Shown one piece after another: positions 42,680-51,692 of a stretch of DNA of 64,000 nt. The translations under genes and the position numbers were made by a program. The notes below the pieces were generated by a model. The model made no database searches and was not told the origin of the DNA. It worked only from the letters and a program-made list of their open reading frames with translations. Positions within the stretch are counted from its first letter, which is position 1, and each line of letters opens with the position of its first letter. Origin of the DNA: DAOUJI01 sp965224415 (GTDB lineage: Bacteria; Chloroflexota; Dehalococcoidia; Lucifugimonadales; JAGWBF01); contig CBDCZB010000005.1 in assembly GCA_965224415.1 (NCBI GenBank), positions 62,001 through 126,000 of the forward strand. Direction: 5' to 3'.

Positions 42680-44386
42680 ATGAACGCCAACGGGGATGGA
42701 CGCAAGGTGTGGAAGGTCCAGCCTCCCGTTTCCGACACACCCAACGGCCTCTCCCACCTGCCCCCTCTTGTAGTGCAGCTCCTCGCCAACCGTGGCATCC
42801 ACTCCGAGGAATCCCTGGGCGACTACATGAACCCGGCCTTCCATGATCCGGCTCTTCTACCCGGTATGGGACCCGCCGTCGCCAGACTCCGCAAAGCCCT
42901 GACATCCGGTGAGTCCATCGGCGTTTTCGGAGATTTCGACGTGGACGGGGTTACCGGAACGGCTGTAGCCGCCCAGGGACTGGAGGAGCTCGGGGCTACG
43001 GTGGCGCCCTACATCCCCCACCGGGAGGACGAAGGACACGGCCTCAACGCGGAAGCTGTCATGGCCCTGAAACAGGCGGGCGTGTCCCTTATCATCACGG
43101 TCGACTGCGGCGTCACTTCCCTGGATGAGATAGTCCTGGCCGGCGAACTCGGAATGGACGTGATTGTCACGGACCACCACCTGCCTCCTGACAGGATTCC
43201 CCCGGCCATCGCCATTATCGACCCCAAGCTGGAGGGCTCGGAGTATCCCTTCACGGAGCTTTCCGGGGCGGGCCTGGCCTTCAAGCTCATGGAGGCCCTG
43301 TACAACGACCTGGGTCGAGACTGGAACCGCGACCTTCTGGAACTGGTGGCGTTGAGCACGGTTGCGGACCTGGTGCCTCTGGTCGGTGAGAACAGGCGTT
43401 TCGTGAAAGAGGGCCTGAAACGGCTTCAGGCCACCCGGCGACCCGGGCTCCAAGCGCTTTACAAGCAGGCCAGAATCAACCCCAATAGCCTGGACGCCGA
43501 GGGCATCGCCTTCATGATAGCTCCACGGCTCAACGCAGCCGGGCGGCTGGACCACGCCTCCCTGGCCTACAATCTCCTCGTGACCAGTTCCGCGGATGAA
43601 GCCGCCAGCCTCGCTTCCCACCTGGAGAAACTGAACCGGGAGCGACAGCAGATGACCCTGGACTCCTATGCCAGGGCCAAAGAACAGACTCTAAGCAAGC
43701 CGGACCTGCCCCCGGTGATATTGGCCGGCGGGGATTGGGTTGCGCCTGGCATAGCCGGGCTGGTGGCAAGCAGGCTTGTGGACGAGTTCTCCCGACCCGC
43801 CATAGTCGTCTCCCAGATAGGAGACGTGGTACGGGCCAGCGCCAGAAGCGTTCCCGGATACAATATCCTCAACGAGGCGGTGAAGCCCTGCGCAGACCTG
43901 TTCACGCGGTACGGAGGCCACGGGCAGGCCGCCGGATTCGTGATGCCGTCCTTCAACATGGCCCAACTTGAGTTCAGGCTGGGCCTTGTCTCCGACGGAG
44001 CCTCTGGACGGATCGACGGAGCGGCGCCCCTGTACATAGACGCCGAGGCGCCGGTGTCCAGCATTCCCGGCGCCGCCTTCCAATGGGTGCAGGACCTGGG
44101 GCCCTTCGGGGTGGACAATCGGGCGCCTACATTCCTGACCCGCAACCTGGAAGCCGCCCGCGTACGCACTATGGGCGCCCAGGGCCAGCACATGAAGCTA
44201 CGGCTGAAGGAGGGCCGGGTTGTCTGGGACGCCCTGGCCTTCCGCCAAGCCGATAAGTGGGAGGCTGACACGTCCAGGGTGGACGTGGTCTATACCGTCG
44301 GCGCAGAACGGGTCGGGAACACTCCCATCATGGAGCTAATGGTAGTGGACTTCCGGCCATCTGAGGATTGGCACCGTGAGCAGTGA
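42680..44386 (+). CDS. recJ: Single-stranded-DNA-specific exonuclease RecJ
   Basis: A 568-aa 5'-3' exonuclease of the DHH family. Metal motifs are DFDVDGVTG, TVDCGVTS, VTDHHLP and LSTVADLVPL. The DHHA1 part contains RYGGHGQAAGF, followed by an OB-like C-terminal domain. The length is normal. The stop overlaps the Nudix gene by 11 bp. It lies in a DNA-repair/housekeeping run with nudix, nfi and prfB. Confidence 0.95.
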   Translation: MNANGDGRKVWKVQPPVSDTPNGLSHLPPLVVQLLANRGIHSEESLGDYMNPAFHDPALLPGMGPAVARLRKALTSGESIGVFGDFDVDGVTGTAVAAQGLEELGATVAPYIPHREDEGHGLNAEAVMALKQAGVSLIITVDCGVTSLDEIVLAGELGMDVIVTDHHLPPDRIPPAIAIIDPKLEGSEYPFTELSGAGLAFKLMEALYNDLGRDWNRDLLELVALSTVADLVPLVGENRRFVKEGLKRLQATRRPGLQALYKQARINPNSLDAEGIAFMIAPRLNAAGRLDHASLAYNLLVTSSADEAASLASHLEKLNRERQQMTLDSYARAKEQTLSKPDLPPVILAGGDWVAPGIAGLVASRLVDEFSRPAIVVSQIGDVVRASARSVPGYNILNEAVKPCADLFTRYGGHGQAAGFVMPSFNMAQLEFRLGLVSDGASGRIDGAAPLYIDAEAPVSSIPGAAFQWVQDLGPFGVDNRAPTFLTRNLEAARVRTMGAQGQHMKLRLKEGRVVWDALAFRQADKWEADTSRVDVVYTVGAERVGNTPIMELMVVDFRPSEDWHREQ

Positions 44387-44966
44387 AAGCCAGTCCGCCC
44401 CCGACCTCGACAGTCGGCCTGGACCTGTTCCCTGGCGTGTTCTGAGCAGTGAGCCTGGCCCGGAGATGCCCCTGTTTCAAGTCCGCTTCGACCAGGTTGT
44501 CAATCCGCGCAACTCGGTGGAACGGCGAGCCGTCGTGCTGGAGAGTCCCCACTGGTGCAGTGTAGTGGCCGTGACACCCTACGAGGAACTGGTGTTGGTG
44601 CGACAGTACAGGTTTGGGACGGGCGAAGTGACGTTGGAGATACCCGGAGGGTCGGTGATGGAGGGCGAGGACCACCGGCAAGCGGCCCAAAGGGAGCTTC
44701 TGGAGGAGACGGGGTATACGTCGTCCGATTGGGTGTACCTGGGCGCCCACGAACCCAACCCGGCCGTGCACAACAACCTCGTCCACCATTGGCTGGCCCG
44801 AGGATGCACTCAGACCCACGACCCCCACCCCAGCCAAGGCGAGGACATCCGAATCGAGACCATTCCCCTGGACCGCGTCAAGCAGGCGGTCCTGGAGGGA
44901 GAGATACGGAGCGCGTTGGTCGTCGCCGCTCTATCCAGGGTCGTAGACCTGCATATGGGCCTCTAG
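44376..44966 (+). CDS. Nudix hydrolase (ADP-ribose pyrophosphatase-like)
   Basis: A 196-aa Nudix protein. The Nudix box is intact in GGSVMEGEDHRQAAQRELLEETGY (G-x5-E-x7-RE-x2-EE-x-G), preceded by EIPG as in ADP-ribose pyrophosphatases. The GTG start at 44376 lies inside the recJ end, with GAGG upstream; coupling is likely. Confidence 0.87.
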   Translation: MSSESQSAPDLDSRPGPVPWRVLSSEPGPEMPLFQVRFDQVVNPRNSVERRAVVLESPHWCSVVAVTPYEELVLVRQYRFGTGEVTLEIPGGSVMEGEDHRQAAQRELLEETGYTSSDWVYLGAHEPNPAVHNNLVHHWLARGCTQTHDPHPSQGEDIRIETIPLDRVKQAVLEGEIRSALVVAALSRVVDLHMGL

Positions 44967-44987
44967 AGCGGGCGCTATAATTGCGGC

Positions 44988-45680
44988 ATGGAACTGTGCA
45001 CCCTCCATTCATGGGACGTTACACCCGCCGAAGCGCGCGAGATACAAAAGCGGCTGGCCCCACAGGTTTCCGCCTTGGGCCGCCCGCTCCCGGGCGACGT
45101 CCGCTATGTGGTCGGTCTCGACATGTCGGCTCCCGACCGGGATGGCGTTGTCACCGGCGCCGCCGTGGCGCTGTCGTTCCCTGACCTGGAGCCGGTGGAC
45201 GTCTCGGTGGCGAGGACGTTCCCGTCGATGCCCTACACGCCCGGGCTGCTCTCCTTCAGAGAAACTCCAGCACTGGCGATGGCTTTGGAGGGCTTGAGCG
45301 TTAAACCCGATTTGATAATCGTGGACGGCCACGGGACGGCCCACCCTAGGCGGTTCGGCATCGCCTGCCATATCGGCCTGGCCGCCCAGACCCCCACCAT
45401 TGGCTGCGCCAAGTCCATACTGGTCGGCGAATACGGCGAGTTGGGCCGGGAGCGGGGTTCCAAGGCACCCCTGCTGCACAAGGGAGAAATCATAGGGATG
45501 GCCGTGAGGACCAGGACAGGGGTGAGTCCAGTGTTCGTATCGGTGGGACACATGATAGAGTTGGACTCTGCCGTTGACTGGACGCTGGCCGCCTGCAAAG
45601 GTGTCCGGTTGCCTGAAACAACCAGGAACGCACATAACGCCGCCGCGGGCAGGCCGCCTAAACTGGCCGCGCGGACATAA
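44988..45680 (+). CDS. nfi: Endonuclease V
   Basis: Endonuclease V nicks DNA next to deaminated bases, chiefly hypoxanthine. Catalytic motifs are GLDMS (Asp 43), PYTPGLLSFRE, DGHGTAHPRRFG and GCAKS. The length of 230 aa is typical. TATAAT (44976-44981) stands 6 nt before the ATG, so its own transcript would be leaderless; no good ribosome-binding site is present. Confidence 0.95.
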   Translation: MELCTLHSWDVTPAEAREIQKRLAPQVSALGRPLPGDVRYVVGLDMSAPDRDGVVTGAAVALSFPDLEPVDVSVARTFPSMPYTPGLLSFRETPALAMALEGLSVKPDLIIVDGHGTAHPRRFGIACHIGLAAQTPTIGCAKSILVGEYGELGRERGSKAPLLHKGEIIGMAVRTRTGVSPVFVSVGHMIELDSAVDWTLAACKGVRLPETTRNAHNAAAGRPPKLAART

Positions 45681-45690
45681 GGAGCTACGA

Positions 45691-46801
45691 ATGCAGGACC
45701 TGAGGTCTGAGCTTATCGAGATGGCCAAGCGCATAGCGGGAGCCTTGGACCGTCTTTGACGTCCCCTCCAAAGAGATAGAAATAGACCGGCTGGAGAAGG
45801 AAGCCGGAGCCGCCTCGTTCTGGGACGCCCACCAAGAGGCCCAAAGAATAATGCAGCGTCTGGCCAGGTTGAAAGACACCGTCGAAACCTGGCGTGGGCT
45901 GGAGAAGAGCGCCGGTTCGTTGCTGGAACTGGTGGAGTTGGCTATCCAAGAGGGCGACGACTCCCTGGAAGAACAACTGCGCAGCGAATACGAGGAGCTT
46001 TCAGTGGAGTTGGAGCGTGAGGAGTTCCTGCTCACCCTGTCCGGCCCCTACGACGACCGGACGGCCATCGTCACCGTCCATTCAGGAGCTGGGGGGACCG
46101 AATCCCAGGACTGGGCCGAGATGCTTCTGCGCATGTATCTCCGGTGGGCGGAAAACCAGGGGCGGACAGCTCAGGTCCTGGACACGTCCTACGGCGAGGA
46201 AGCCGGCATAAAGAGCGCCACTCTGGAGGTTGGAGGCAAGTACGCTTACGGCTACCTCAAGGCGGAGAAGGGCGTACACAGGCTGGTGCGCCTCTCTCCC
46301 TTTGATGCCAACCACCTGCGGCATACTTCCTTTGCTCAGGTGGAAACGATGCCCGTCGCCGACGACGAACAGGAAGTGGAGATAAAGCCGGACGACCTTA
46401 AGATGGACTTCTTCAGGTCGAGCGGTCCAGGGGGACAGAACGTCCAGAAGGTGGCCTCCGCCGTTCGCCTGACTCATCTCCCGTCCGGCATTGTGGTGGC
46501 GTGCCAGAACGAGCGCTCCCAGCACCAGAACCGGGAGTTCGCCATGCGAATTCTGATGGCCCGGCTTCTGAAGAAGAGGATGGAGGAGCGGGCACAGGAA
46601 CTGGCTCTGATAAGGGGAGAACGTCTGGCCACCGAGTGGGGAAGCCAGATACGGAGCTACGTCCTCCACCCCTACAAGCTAGTCAAAGACCACCGGACGG
46701 ACCATCAGACCACCAACGCGGACGCGGCGCTGGATGGAGACATCGACGGCTTCATTCAGGCGTATCTGCGCTCGACTATGGGCAAGCACGACGGGGATTA
46801 G
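45691..46801 (+). CDS. prfB: Peptide chain release factor 2 with programmed +1 frameshift
   Basis: RF2 ends translation at UGA and UAA. The gene starts at ATG 45691 (AAGGAG upstream). After 22 codons it meets CTT-TGA-C (45754-45760), the canonical RF2 autoregulatory shift site; skipping T45757 joins the second frame, which runs to 46801 (369 aa). Functional motifs are SPF (202-204, stop recognition) and GGQ (247-249, peptide release). The Shine-Dalgarno-like stimulator that usually sits 3 nt before CTT is missing or weak; the nearest GGGAG is 11 nt away. Annotation that begins at 45851 would miss the N-terminus. Confidence 0.95.
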
Positions 46802-46828
46802 GGGACGGCGGCTCGACCGGCAGGGGTC

Positions 46829-48034
46829 TCAGCAGTGCCAAAGGGTGTGGCCCAGCTTGTTCCGCTTGGTCTGCTTGTAGTGGCGGTTTTCCTCGTTGAC
46901 CTCGGTCTCGATGGCCCTCTGTTCGACTATCTCGAAGTCGTAGCCCAGCAGCCCGACGATCTTACGGGGATTGTTGGTCAGCAACCGGATTTTCTTAACG
47001 TTCAGGTCAGACAGTATCTGCGCGGCGATTCCATAGTGACGGTGGTCTGACTCGAAGCCCAGCATTTCGTTGGCTTCCACCGTGTCCATGCCGTTGTCCT
47101 GGAGGTGATAGGCCTTGATTTTGTTGTGGAGGCCGATTCCCCGCCCTTCTTGACGCATGTAGAGGAAGACGCCCTTGCCCTCCTGGCCTATTATCTCCAG
47201 GGCCAGCTTTCTCTGGTCTCCGCAGTCGCAGCGGATGCTTCCGAATACGTCGCCTGTGAGGCACTCACTGTGGATTCGGACTGAAATGGGCTCGTCTGGC
47301 CCCCATTCGCCCAGCACCAAGGCGACATGCTCTCCGTTGTCTATGCGGCTGGTGTAGGACTGTACCTCAAAGTCGCCGTATTCGGTGGGCAGGCGGGCCT
47401 CGGCTATCTTATCGATCAGCCTTTCGTGCCTGCGCCGGTAGGCGATGATTTGTGCGATGGTAATTATCTTTATGCCGTGAAGTTCGGAAAACTTTTCCAA
47501 CTCCGACATGCGGGACATGGTTCCGTCGGGGTTCATGATTTCGCACACCACCCCGGAGGGGTACATTCCGGCTATTTCGGCCAGGTCTACGATGGACTCG
47601 GTGTGGCCGGGGCGCACCAGCACCCCGCCGTTCTGGTAGCGGAGGGGGAAGATGTGGCCCGGTCGGGCAAAGTCCTCGGGCTTGGCGTCCGGGTCTATCA
47701 TGGCCAGGATTGTCTTGGCGCGGTCGGAGGCGGAGATGCCGGTGGTGGTGCCTAGGTTGTAGTCCACGGATACGGTGAAGGCCGTTCCATGCCTGGCGCT
47801 GTTGTGGCCGTCAACCATCAGGGGCATGTTGAGCTGGTCCAGCCTCTCACCCAGGACGGGCATGCACAGCAGGCCCCGGGCCTCGGTGACCATAAAGTTG
47901 ACGGCGTCGGGAGTGACGGTTTCGGCGGCCATAACGAGGTCGCCCTCGTTCTCCCGCTTCTCGTCGTCTACGACTATGAGGAACTTGCCCTGACGTATGT
48001 CATCCAGGGCCTCTTCAATGCTGGACAGAGCCAT
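46829..48034 (-). CDS. ribBA: Bifunctional DHBP synthase / GTP cyclohydrolase II
   Basis: A 401-aa riboflavin enzyme. Residues 1-200 make 3,4-dihydroxy-2-butanone 4-phosphate from ribulose 5-phosphate (DDEKRENEGDLVMAA, FTVSVD, HIFPL). Residues 205-401 open GTP (SECLTGDVFGSIRCDCGDQ with zinc cysteines, YMRQEGRGIG, LTNNPRK). Both halves keep their catalytic residues. It is the third gene of ribD-ribE-ribBA. Confidence 0.96.
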   Translation of the reverse strand: MALSSIEEALDDIRQGKFLIVVDDEKRENEGDLVMAAETVTPDAVNFMVTEARGLLCMPVLGERLDQLNMPLMVDGHNSARHGTAFTVSVDYNLGTTTGISASDRAKTILAMIDPDAKPEDFARPGHIFPLRYQNGGVLVRPGHTESIVDLAEIAGMYPSGVVCEIMNPDGTMSRMSELEKFSELHGIKIITIAQIIAYRRRHERLIDKIAEARLPTEYGDFEVQSYTSRIDNGEHVALVLGEWGPDEPISVRIHSECLTGDVFGSIRCDCGDQRKLALEIIGQEGKGVFLYMRQEGRGIGLHNKIKAYHLQDNGMDTVEANEMLGFESDHRHYGIAAQILSDLNVKKIRLLTNNPRKIVGLLGYDFEIVEQRAIETEVNEENRHYKQTKRNKLGHTLWHC

Positions 48035-48065
48035 TACACGTTATCTCCCGGAGATTTGGGTTGGA

Positions 48066-48671
48066 TCAACGGTCTCCGCTCTTGAGCAGGCTTTCGACGT
48101 ACTTTGCCAGTATGTCTACCTCCAGGTTGACCTGATCGCCTACTCGCTTCTCCCTGAAAGCCGTATTGTCCAAGGTGAACGGGATAAGAGATACACTAAA
48201 GTAAGTGGCCCCCCTTTTTACCACGGTAAGGCTTATACCGTCAACCGCGATAAATCCCTTCTCCACCAGATAAGGGCTGAGGCGCTTGGGGACTCGGAAC
48301 CGCATGAGGATGCAGTCGCCTTCCGGCTTGATGGAACTTATCCGCCCCCGGTTGTCTACGTGGCCCTGCACCACGTGTCCTCCCAGCCTGTCTGAGAAAG
48401 AGAGCGCCCGTTCCAGGTTCAGCCCCATACCCTCGTCCAGGGAACCGAGGTTCGTGCGCCTCAGGGTTTCGGGAGCCAGGTCCACGCTAAAGCCGTCGGG
48501 TGTGATGTCCACCGCCGTCAGACAGGCCCCGTTGACGGATACGCTGTCCCCCAGGCGGAGTCCGTCCAGGACCTTGGCGGCGCCCACCGTCAGGCGGAAG
48601 CTTCCATCCTGAACCTGGGCGTCGGTCAGCGATATGACCTTGCCAACCTCTTCAACAATTCCGGTAAACAT
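48066..48671 (-). CDS. ribE: Riboflavin synthase, alpha subunit
   Basis: A 201-aa enzyme that dismutates two lumazines to riboflavin. It has two homologous lumazine-binding barrels; motifs are MFTGIVEEVGKV at the start, SVNGACLTAV and the second-half GYGFIAVDGISLTV. It lies between ribD and ribBA with gaps of 10 and 31 bp. Lumazine synthase (ribH) is not in the window. Confidence 0.95.
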   Translation of the reverse strand: MFTGIVEEVGKVISLTDAQVQDGSFRLTVGAAKVLDGLRLGDSVSVNGACLTAVDITPDGFSVDLAPETLRRTNLGSLDEGMGLNLERALSFSDRLGGHVVQGHVDNRGRISSIKPEGDCILMRFRVPKRLSPYLVEKGFIAVDGISLTVVKRGATYFSVSLIPFTLDNTAFREKRVGDQVNLEVDILAKYVESLLKSGDR

Positions 48672-48681
48672 GCAGCGTTCC

Positions 48682-49797
48682 CTAGTCTTTCTTGCTGGAC
48701 CTGTCGGGATACCCTACCACCAGCACGTCGTCGTCGATAGTTTCCACAGTGACGTCCCGGAGCCTCAGGGCCTCGTACATGGTTTCCGCTCCCCTGCCTC
48801 CCACGGGAGTCTGGGCGCCTTCTCCTCCCACTATAACGGGGGCTATGAAAGCGTACACCTTGTCCAGCAATCCCTCATCAAGCAGGGACCCCATCAGCGT
48901 CCCGCCTCCCTCTACCATCAGGCTAACGACCCCGATTGAGCCAAGATGAGCCATGAGGGACGGGAGGTCCACCCTCCCCGTTTCGGCGTTGGGGAAACAG
49001 ACCGTCTCGGCACCGGCAGACTCCAGGGCCCGCGCCGTTTCCGAGTCCATCTTGGAGCCGGCTATCAGAGTCCTGCCGGGTTCCTTCAGGAGCGCTGAGC
49101 TTGTAGGGGTGCGACCCGAGCTGTCCACCACAACCCTGAGGGGTTGCCGTTCCAGGGGGAGTCCCGTGCCGTCTCTGGCCGTCAGCTTGGGGTCGTCCTT
49201 GACGACGGTGTTCACCCCCACCATCACCGCGTCGGAGACGCGTCGAATCTCTTGCACACGCTCCCGGGACTTGGGGCCAGTGACCCATTTCGAGTGGCCT
49301 GTGCGGCTCGCAATCTTGCCGTCCAGGCTCATGGCGAACTTGGCGGTGACGTAGGGAAGCCCGGTGTTGATGTGCTTCTTGAATGCCTCGTAGAGGCGTT
49401 CCGCCGTTTTGGCTTCCTCCCCGGTCTCCACACTTACCCCGGCCGATTCGAGAAGGGAGATTCCCTGCCCGTTGACCCTGGGATTGGGGTCCTTGGAAGC
49501 CACGTGGACCTTGGATATCCCCGCGCTTATCACGGCGTCGGTGCAGGGAGGAGTCCTTCCGAAAATCGAGCAGGGCTCCATCGTGACGTACAATGCGGCT
49601 CCAGCGGCGTCGGGGCCTGCTTCCCGCAGGGCGACCACTTCGGCGTGGGCCTGGCCGGGGGGCTGCGTGTGCCCCTCTCCGATGACGCGTCCGTCTTTGA
49701 CCACTACTGCGCCTACCGCCGGATTGGGGCTGGTCTTGCCGAGGGCTTCCCGCGCCAACTCTAAAGCACGCTTCATGTAATGGTTGGACGCGGTCAT
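48682..49797 (-). CDS. ribD: Bifunctional riboflavin deaminase/reductase RibD
   Basis: A 371-aa enzyme for the second and third steps of riboflavin synthesis. The deaminase zinc motif is HAEVVAL with EPCSIFGRTPPC; the reductase domain starts near residue 145 (KFAMSLDGKIAS, VMVGVNTV, EGGGTLMGSLL). ATG at 49797 or 49776 is possible; neither has a Shine-Dalgarno. It is the first gene of the operon. The 237-bp leader to dcd has no FMN-riboswitch signature but does contain TTGACA near 49992. Confidence 0.95.
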   Translation of the reverse strand: MTASNHYMKRALELAREALGKTSPNPAVGAVVVKDGRVIGEGHTQPPGQAHAEVVALREAGPDAAGAALYVTMEPCSIFGRTPPCTDAVISAGISKVHVASKDPNPRVNGQGISLLESAGVSVETGEEAKTAERLYEAFKKHINTGLPYVTAKFAMSLDGKIASRTGHSKWVTGPKSRERVQEIRRVSDAVMVGVNTVVKDDPKLTARDGTGLPLERQPLRVVVDSSGRTPTSSALLKEPGRTLIAGSKMDSETARALESAGAETVCFPNAETGRVDLPSLMAHLGSIGVVSLMVEGGGTLMGSLLDEGLLDKVYAFIAPVIVGGEGAQTPVGGRGAETMYEALRLRDVTVETIDDDVLVVGYPDRSSKKD

Positions 49798-50034
49798 GTT
49801 AAGGAAGGAAATTCAAACCGGACGTTATTCGTCGAAAGCTGGACCGTCGTTTATTCGACGTGCGGGTTCGAGTGGGGAGGGAAGGCGCGACGGGTATTGG
49901 TTTGTCCCGTTCATACAAGGGTTGGCTCCGTCCGGGCAGCCGCCCTGCTCGCTGGGGCCTATTTCAATTTTCTCCCCTTGTTTTATCTAATGTCAAGGGA
50001 TATAGCCGGATGGCCAATATCCGATTAGCGATAA

Positions 50035-50622
50035 TCACCCGCCCCGAAAGTCCCGCCCGGCACGGTAGTTGCGAAAGTATTGACTCGGCACGGGTTCTCC
50101 CTGGTCCTGGTATTTGCTGTCCAACGCTCCGGAACCGTAGGGTTTTTCGGCGGGCGTGGACAGCTCCATAAAGGAGATTTGGGAGACTCTCATGCCCGCG
50201 TACAGGGTTATTGGCGAACCTGACACGTTGCTGAGCTCCAGGGTCAAGTTGCCCCTCCATCCGGGGTCCACCCAGCCCGCGGTGGAGTGGACCAGCAGGC
50301 CCAGCCTACCCAGGGAACTCTTGCCGTCCAGCCTGGCGGCTATGTCGTCGGGGAGGCAGATGCGTTCTTCTATTACACCCAGGGCGAACTCATGGGGATG
50401 GAGGTAGAAGGGAGTGTCTTCGTGAATCTCCACCTCCTCGGTCAGTTCCGGCAACTCCTGCTTCACGTCTATGTAGGGGACCCTGGAGTTACGGAACACC
50501 CGCATCTTGGAGCCGAGGCGGAGATCGACGCTGGCAGGTTGAAGCAGGCTTTCGTCCCAGGGGTCTATGATGATCCGCCCGGCCTCGATTGCTTCCCGGA
50601 TGCTCCGGTCACTCAGCAGCAC
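50035..50622 (-). CDS. dcd: dCTP deaminase
   Basis: A 195-aa homotrimeric enzyme that deaminates dCTP to dUTP. Signature HSTAGWVDPGWRGNLTLEL holds the catalytic glutamate; SSLGRLGL and MRVSQISFMEL are conserved. Bifunctional dCTP deaminase/dUTPase versions exist and are not separated by eye. The GTG start is at 50622. Confidence 0.93.
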   Translation of the reverse strand: MLLSDRSIREAIEAGRIIIDPWDESLLQPASVDLRLGSKMRVFRNSRVPYIDVKQELPELTEEVEIHEDTPFYLHPHEFALGVIEERICLPDDIAARLDGKSSLGRLGLLVHSTAGWVDPGWRGNLTLELSNVSGSPITLYAGMRVSQISFMELSTPAEKPYGSGALDSKYQDQGEPVPSQYFRNYRAGRDFRGG

Positions 50623-50654
50623 TTCCCACCCTCACTTGCCTTACTTTAGCACCG

Positions 50655-50689
50655 CTCGCCCCACCGTTTTTAATGGTGGGGCGAGTTTT
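50655..50689 (+). terminator. Strong hairpin with U-tract on the plus strand
   Basis: An 11-bp perfect GC stem (50655-50665 with 50675-50685), 9-nt loop, followed by TTTTG. The U-tract lies on the plus strand, but the flanking genes are on the minus strand, so it may stop antisense transcription or act as a two-way hairpin after the SIMPL gene. Confidence 0.5.
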
Positions 50690-50761
50690 GCATAGCCTTC
50701 CGGTCTAGTCAAGTTGGCCCGGCGCGGAGGATTCTCGGAGCGTCGGGTCAGCCGCGAGGTC

Positions 50762-51622
50762 CTATTCCAAGTTAAACACGCCCTGCACCGTTATGGTCAC
50801 GCCGAGCTCACCGCCGCTGATGGGCGTGTCCACCGCATCATAAGCCAACATGACCCTCATCGATGCGGCGCTCTCCGCCAAGTCGAAGGTTCTAGCCGAG
50901 GCGCCGAAGGACTCGCTGATGTAGACGAGGTCGCCCACGCTGACTCCCGCGTTTTCAGCCAACTCCGAGGCCTTGGCGATCATATCCTCGACGGCCAACT
51001 TTCGGGCCTCGGTTTCCAAGGGCTTGGGGTCATCCAGCCCGAAACGAATTCCGTTGAAGCGGGCGAGGTCGCCTCCCGCCTCCACCATGTCGTCGATGGC
51101 GGCTCCCACCTGCTCCAGGTCCCTGATTGTCACCGCGATTTGGTTGTTGACCCGGTAGCCGACAAGCTCACTCTTGTCTTTTTCCCGGTCGTATTGGTAT
51201 TCGGGGTAGATGTTAAAGCTGGTAGTCTGGATGTCCCGGTCTTCCACTCCCAGGGAGGCCAACGCTTCCATCATGGCGTCCATGGCTTCGGCTGCCTTGC
51301 TGCGGGCTTCGGCGACGGCCTCGGCTACCGCTTCCACGCCCCCGTTCAGCGTGGCGATGTCGGGCACTGACGTGACCTGGCCCATGCCTGTCACCCAGAT
51401 GCCGGACTGAGCACTGTCGGATGTCTTGGTGGAACCTTCCAACATGCTGAGGGCTTGGTCCACCCGCTCCTCAATGCGTGTAATCTGAGCCGAGTTGTCT
51501 TGGGGCGGTTGGGTGTCCGTGTCAGAGGAGTTGCATGCGCTGGCTGCAAGAAACAACGCCAACATTCCCGCCAGCGCCGTTACGAGAATGTTCCTTTTCA
51601 TGTAAGTCCACAGTCTGTTCAT
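50762..51622 (-). CDS. SIMPL-domain (DUF541) lipoprotein
   Basis: A 286-aa exported protein. It has a lipoprotein signal peptide with lipobox LAASAC (Cys30), a linker, then the SIMPL/DUF541 domain (GMGQVTSVPDIATLNGGVEA, GVEDRDIQTTSFNIYPEY, GYRVNNQIAVTI). SIMPL proteins are periplasmic or surface proteins with unclear roles, sometimes tied to oxidative stress. AGGAGG is 7 nt before the ATG. It is 70 bp downstream of the anti-sigma gene on the same strand. Confidence 0.86.
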   Translation of the reverse strand: MNRLWTYMKRNILVTALAGMLALFLAASACNSSDTDTQPPQDNSAQITRIEERVDQALSMLEGSTKTSDSAQSGIWVTGMGQVTSVPDIATLNGGVEAVAEAVAEARSKAAEAMDAMMEALASLGVEDRDIQTTSFNIYPEYQYDREKDKSELVGYRVNNQIAVTIRDLEQVGAAIDDMVEAGGDLARFNGIRFGLDDPKPLETEARKLAVEDMIAKASELAENAGVSVGDLVYISESFGASARTFDLAESAASMRVMLAYDAVDTPISGGELGVTITVQGVFNLE

Positions 51623-51692
51623 TGTTCACCTCCTAAGTGGTTCAGAAGTTAAGACGTAACCGCCATACGATTTGTTCCCGTCGGCCCCGCCT

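Noticed and set aside
45757..45759. In-frame TGA of prfB as selenocysteine
   Set aside because: The context CTT-TGA-C at codon 23 is the classic release factor 2 frameshift site, and the downstream gene continues in the +1 frame, not in the zero frame.
49780..50028. An 82-aa plus-strand frame in the ribD leader
   Set aside because: No ribosome-binding site, no family features, and it lies in the leader of the minus-strand rib operon.
49798..50034. Possible FMN riboswitch upstream of ribD
   Set aside because: The gap lacks the conserved AGGGGCGGGGTGAAA-type and other paired blocks of the RFN element; only a TTGACA near 49992 and small hairpins are seen.
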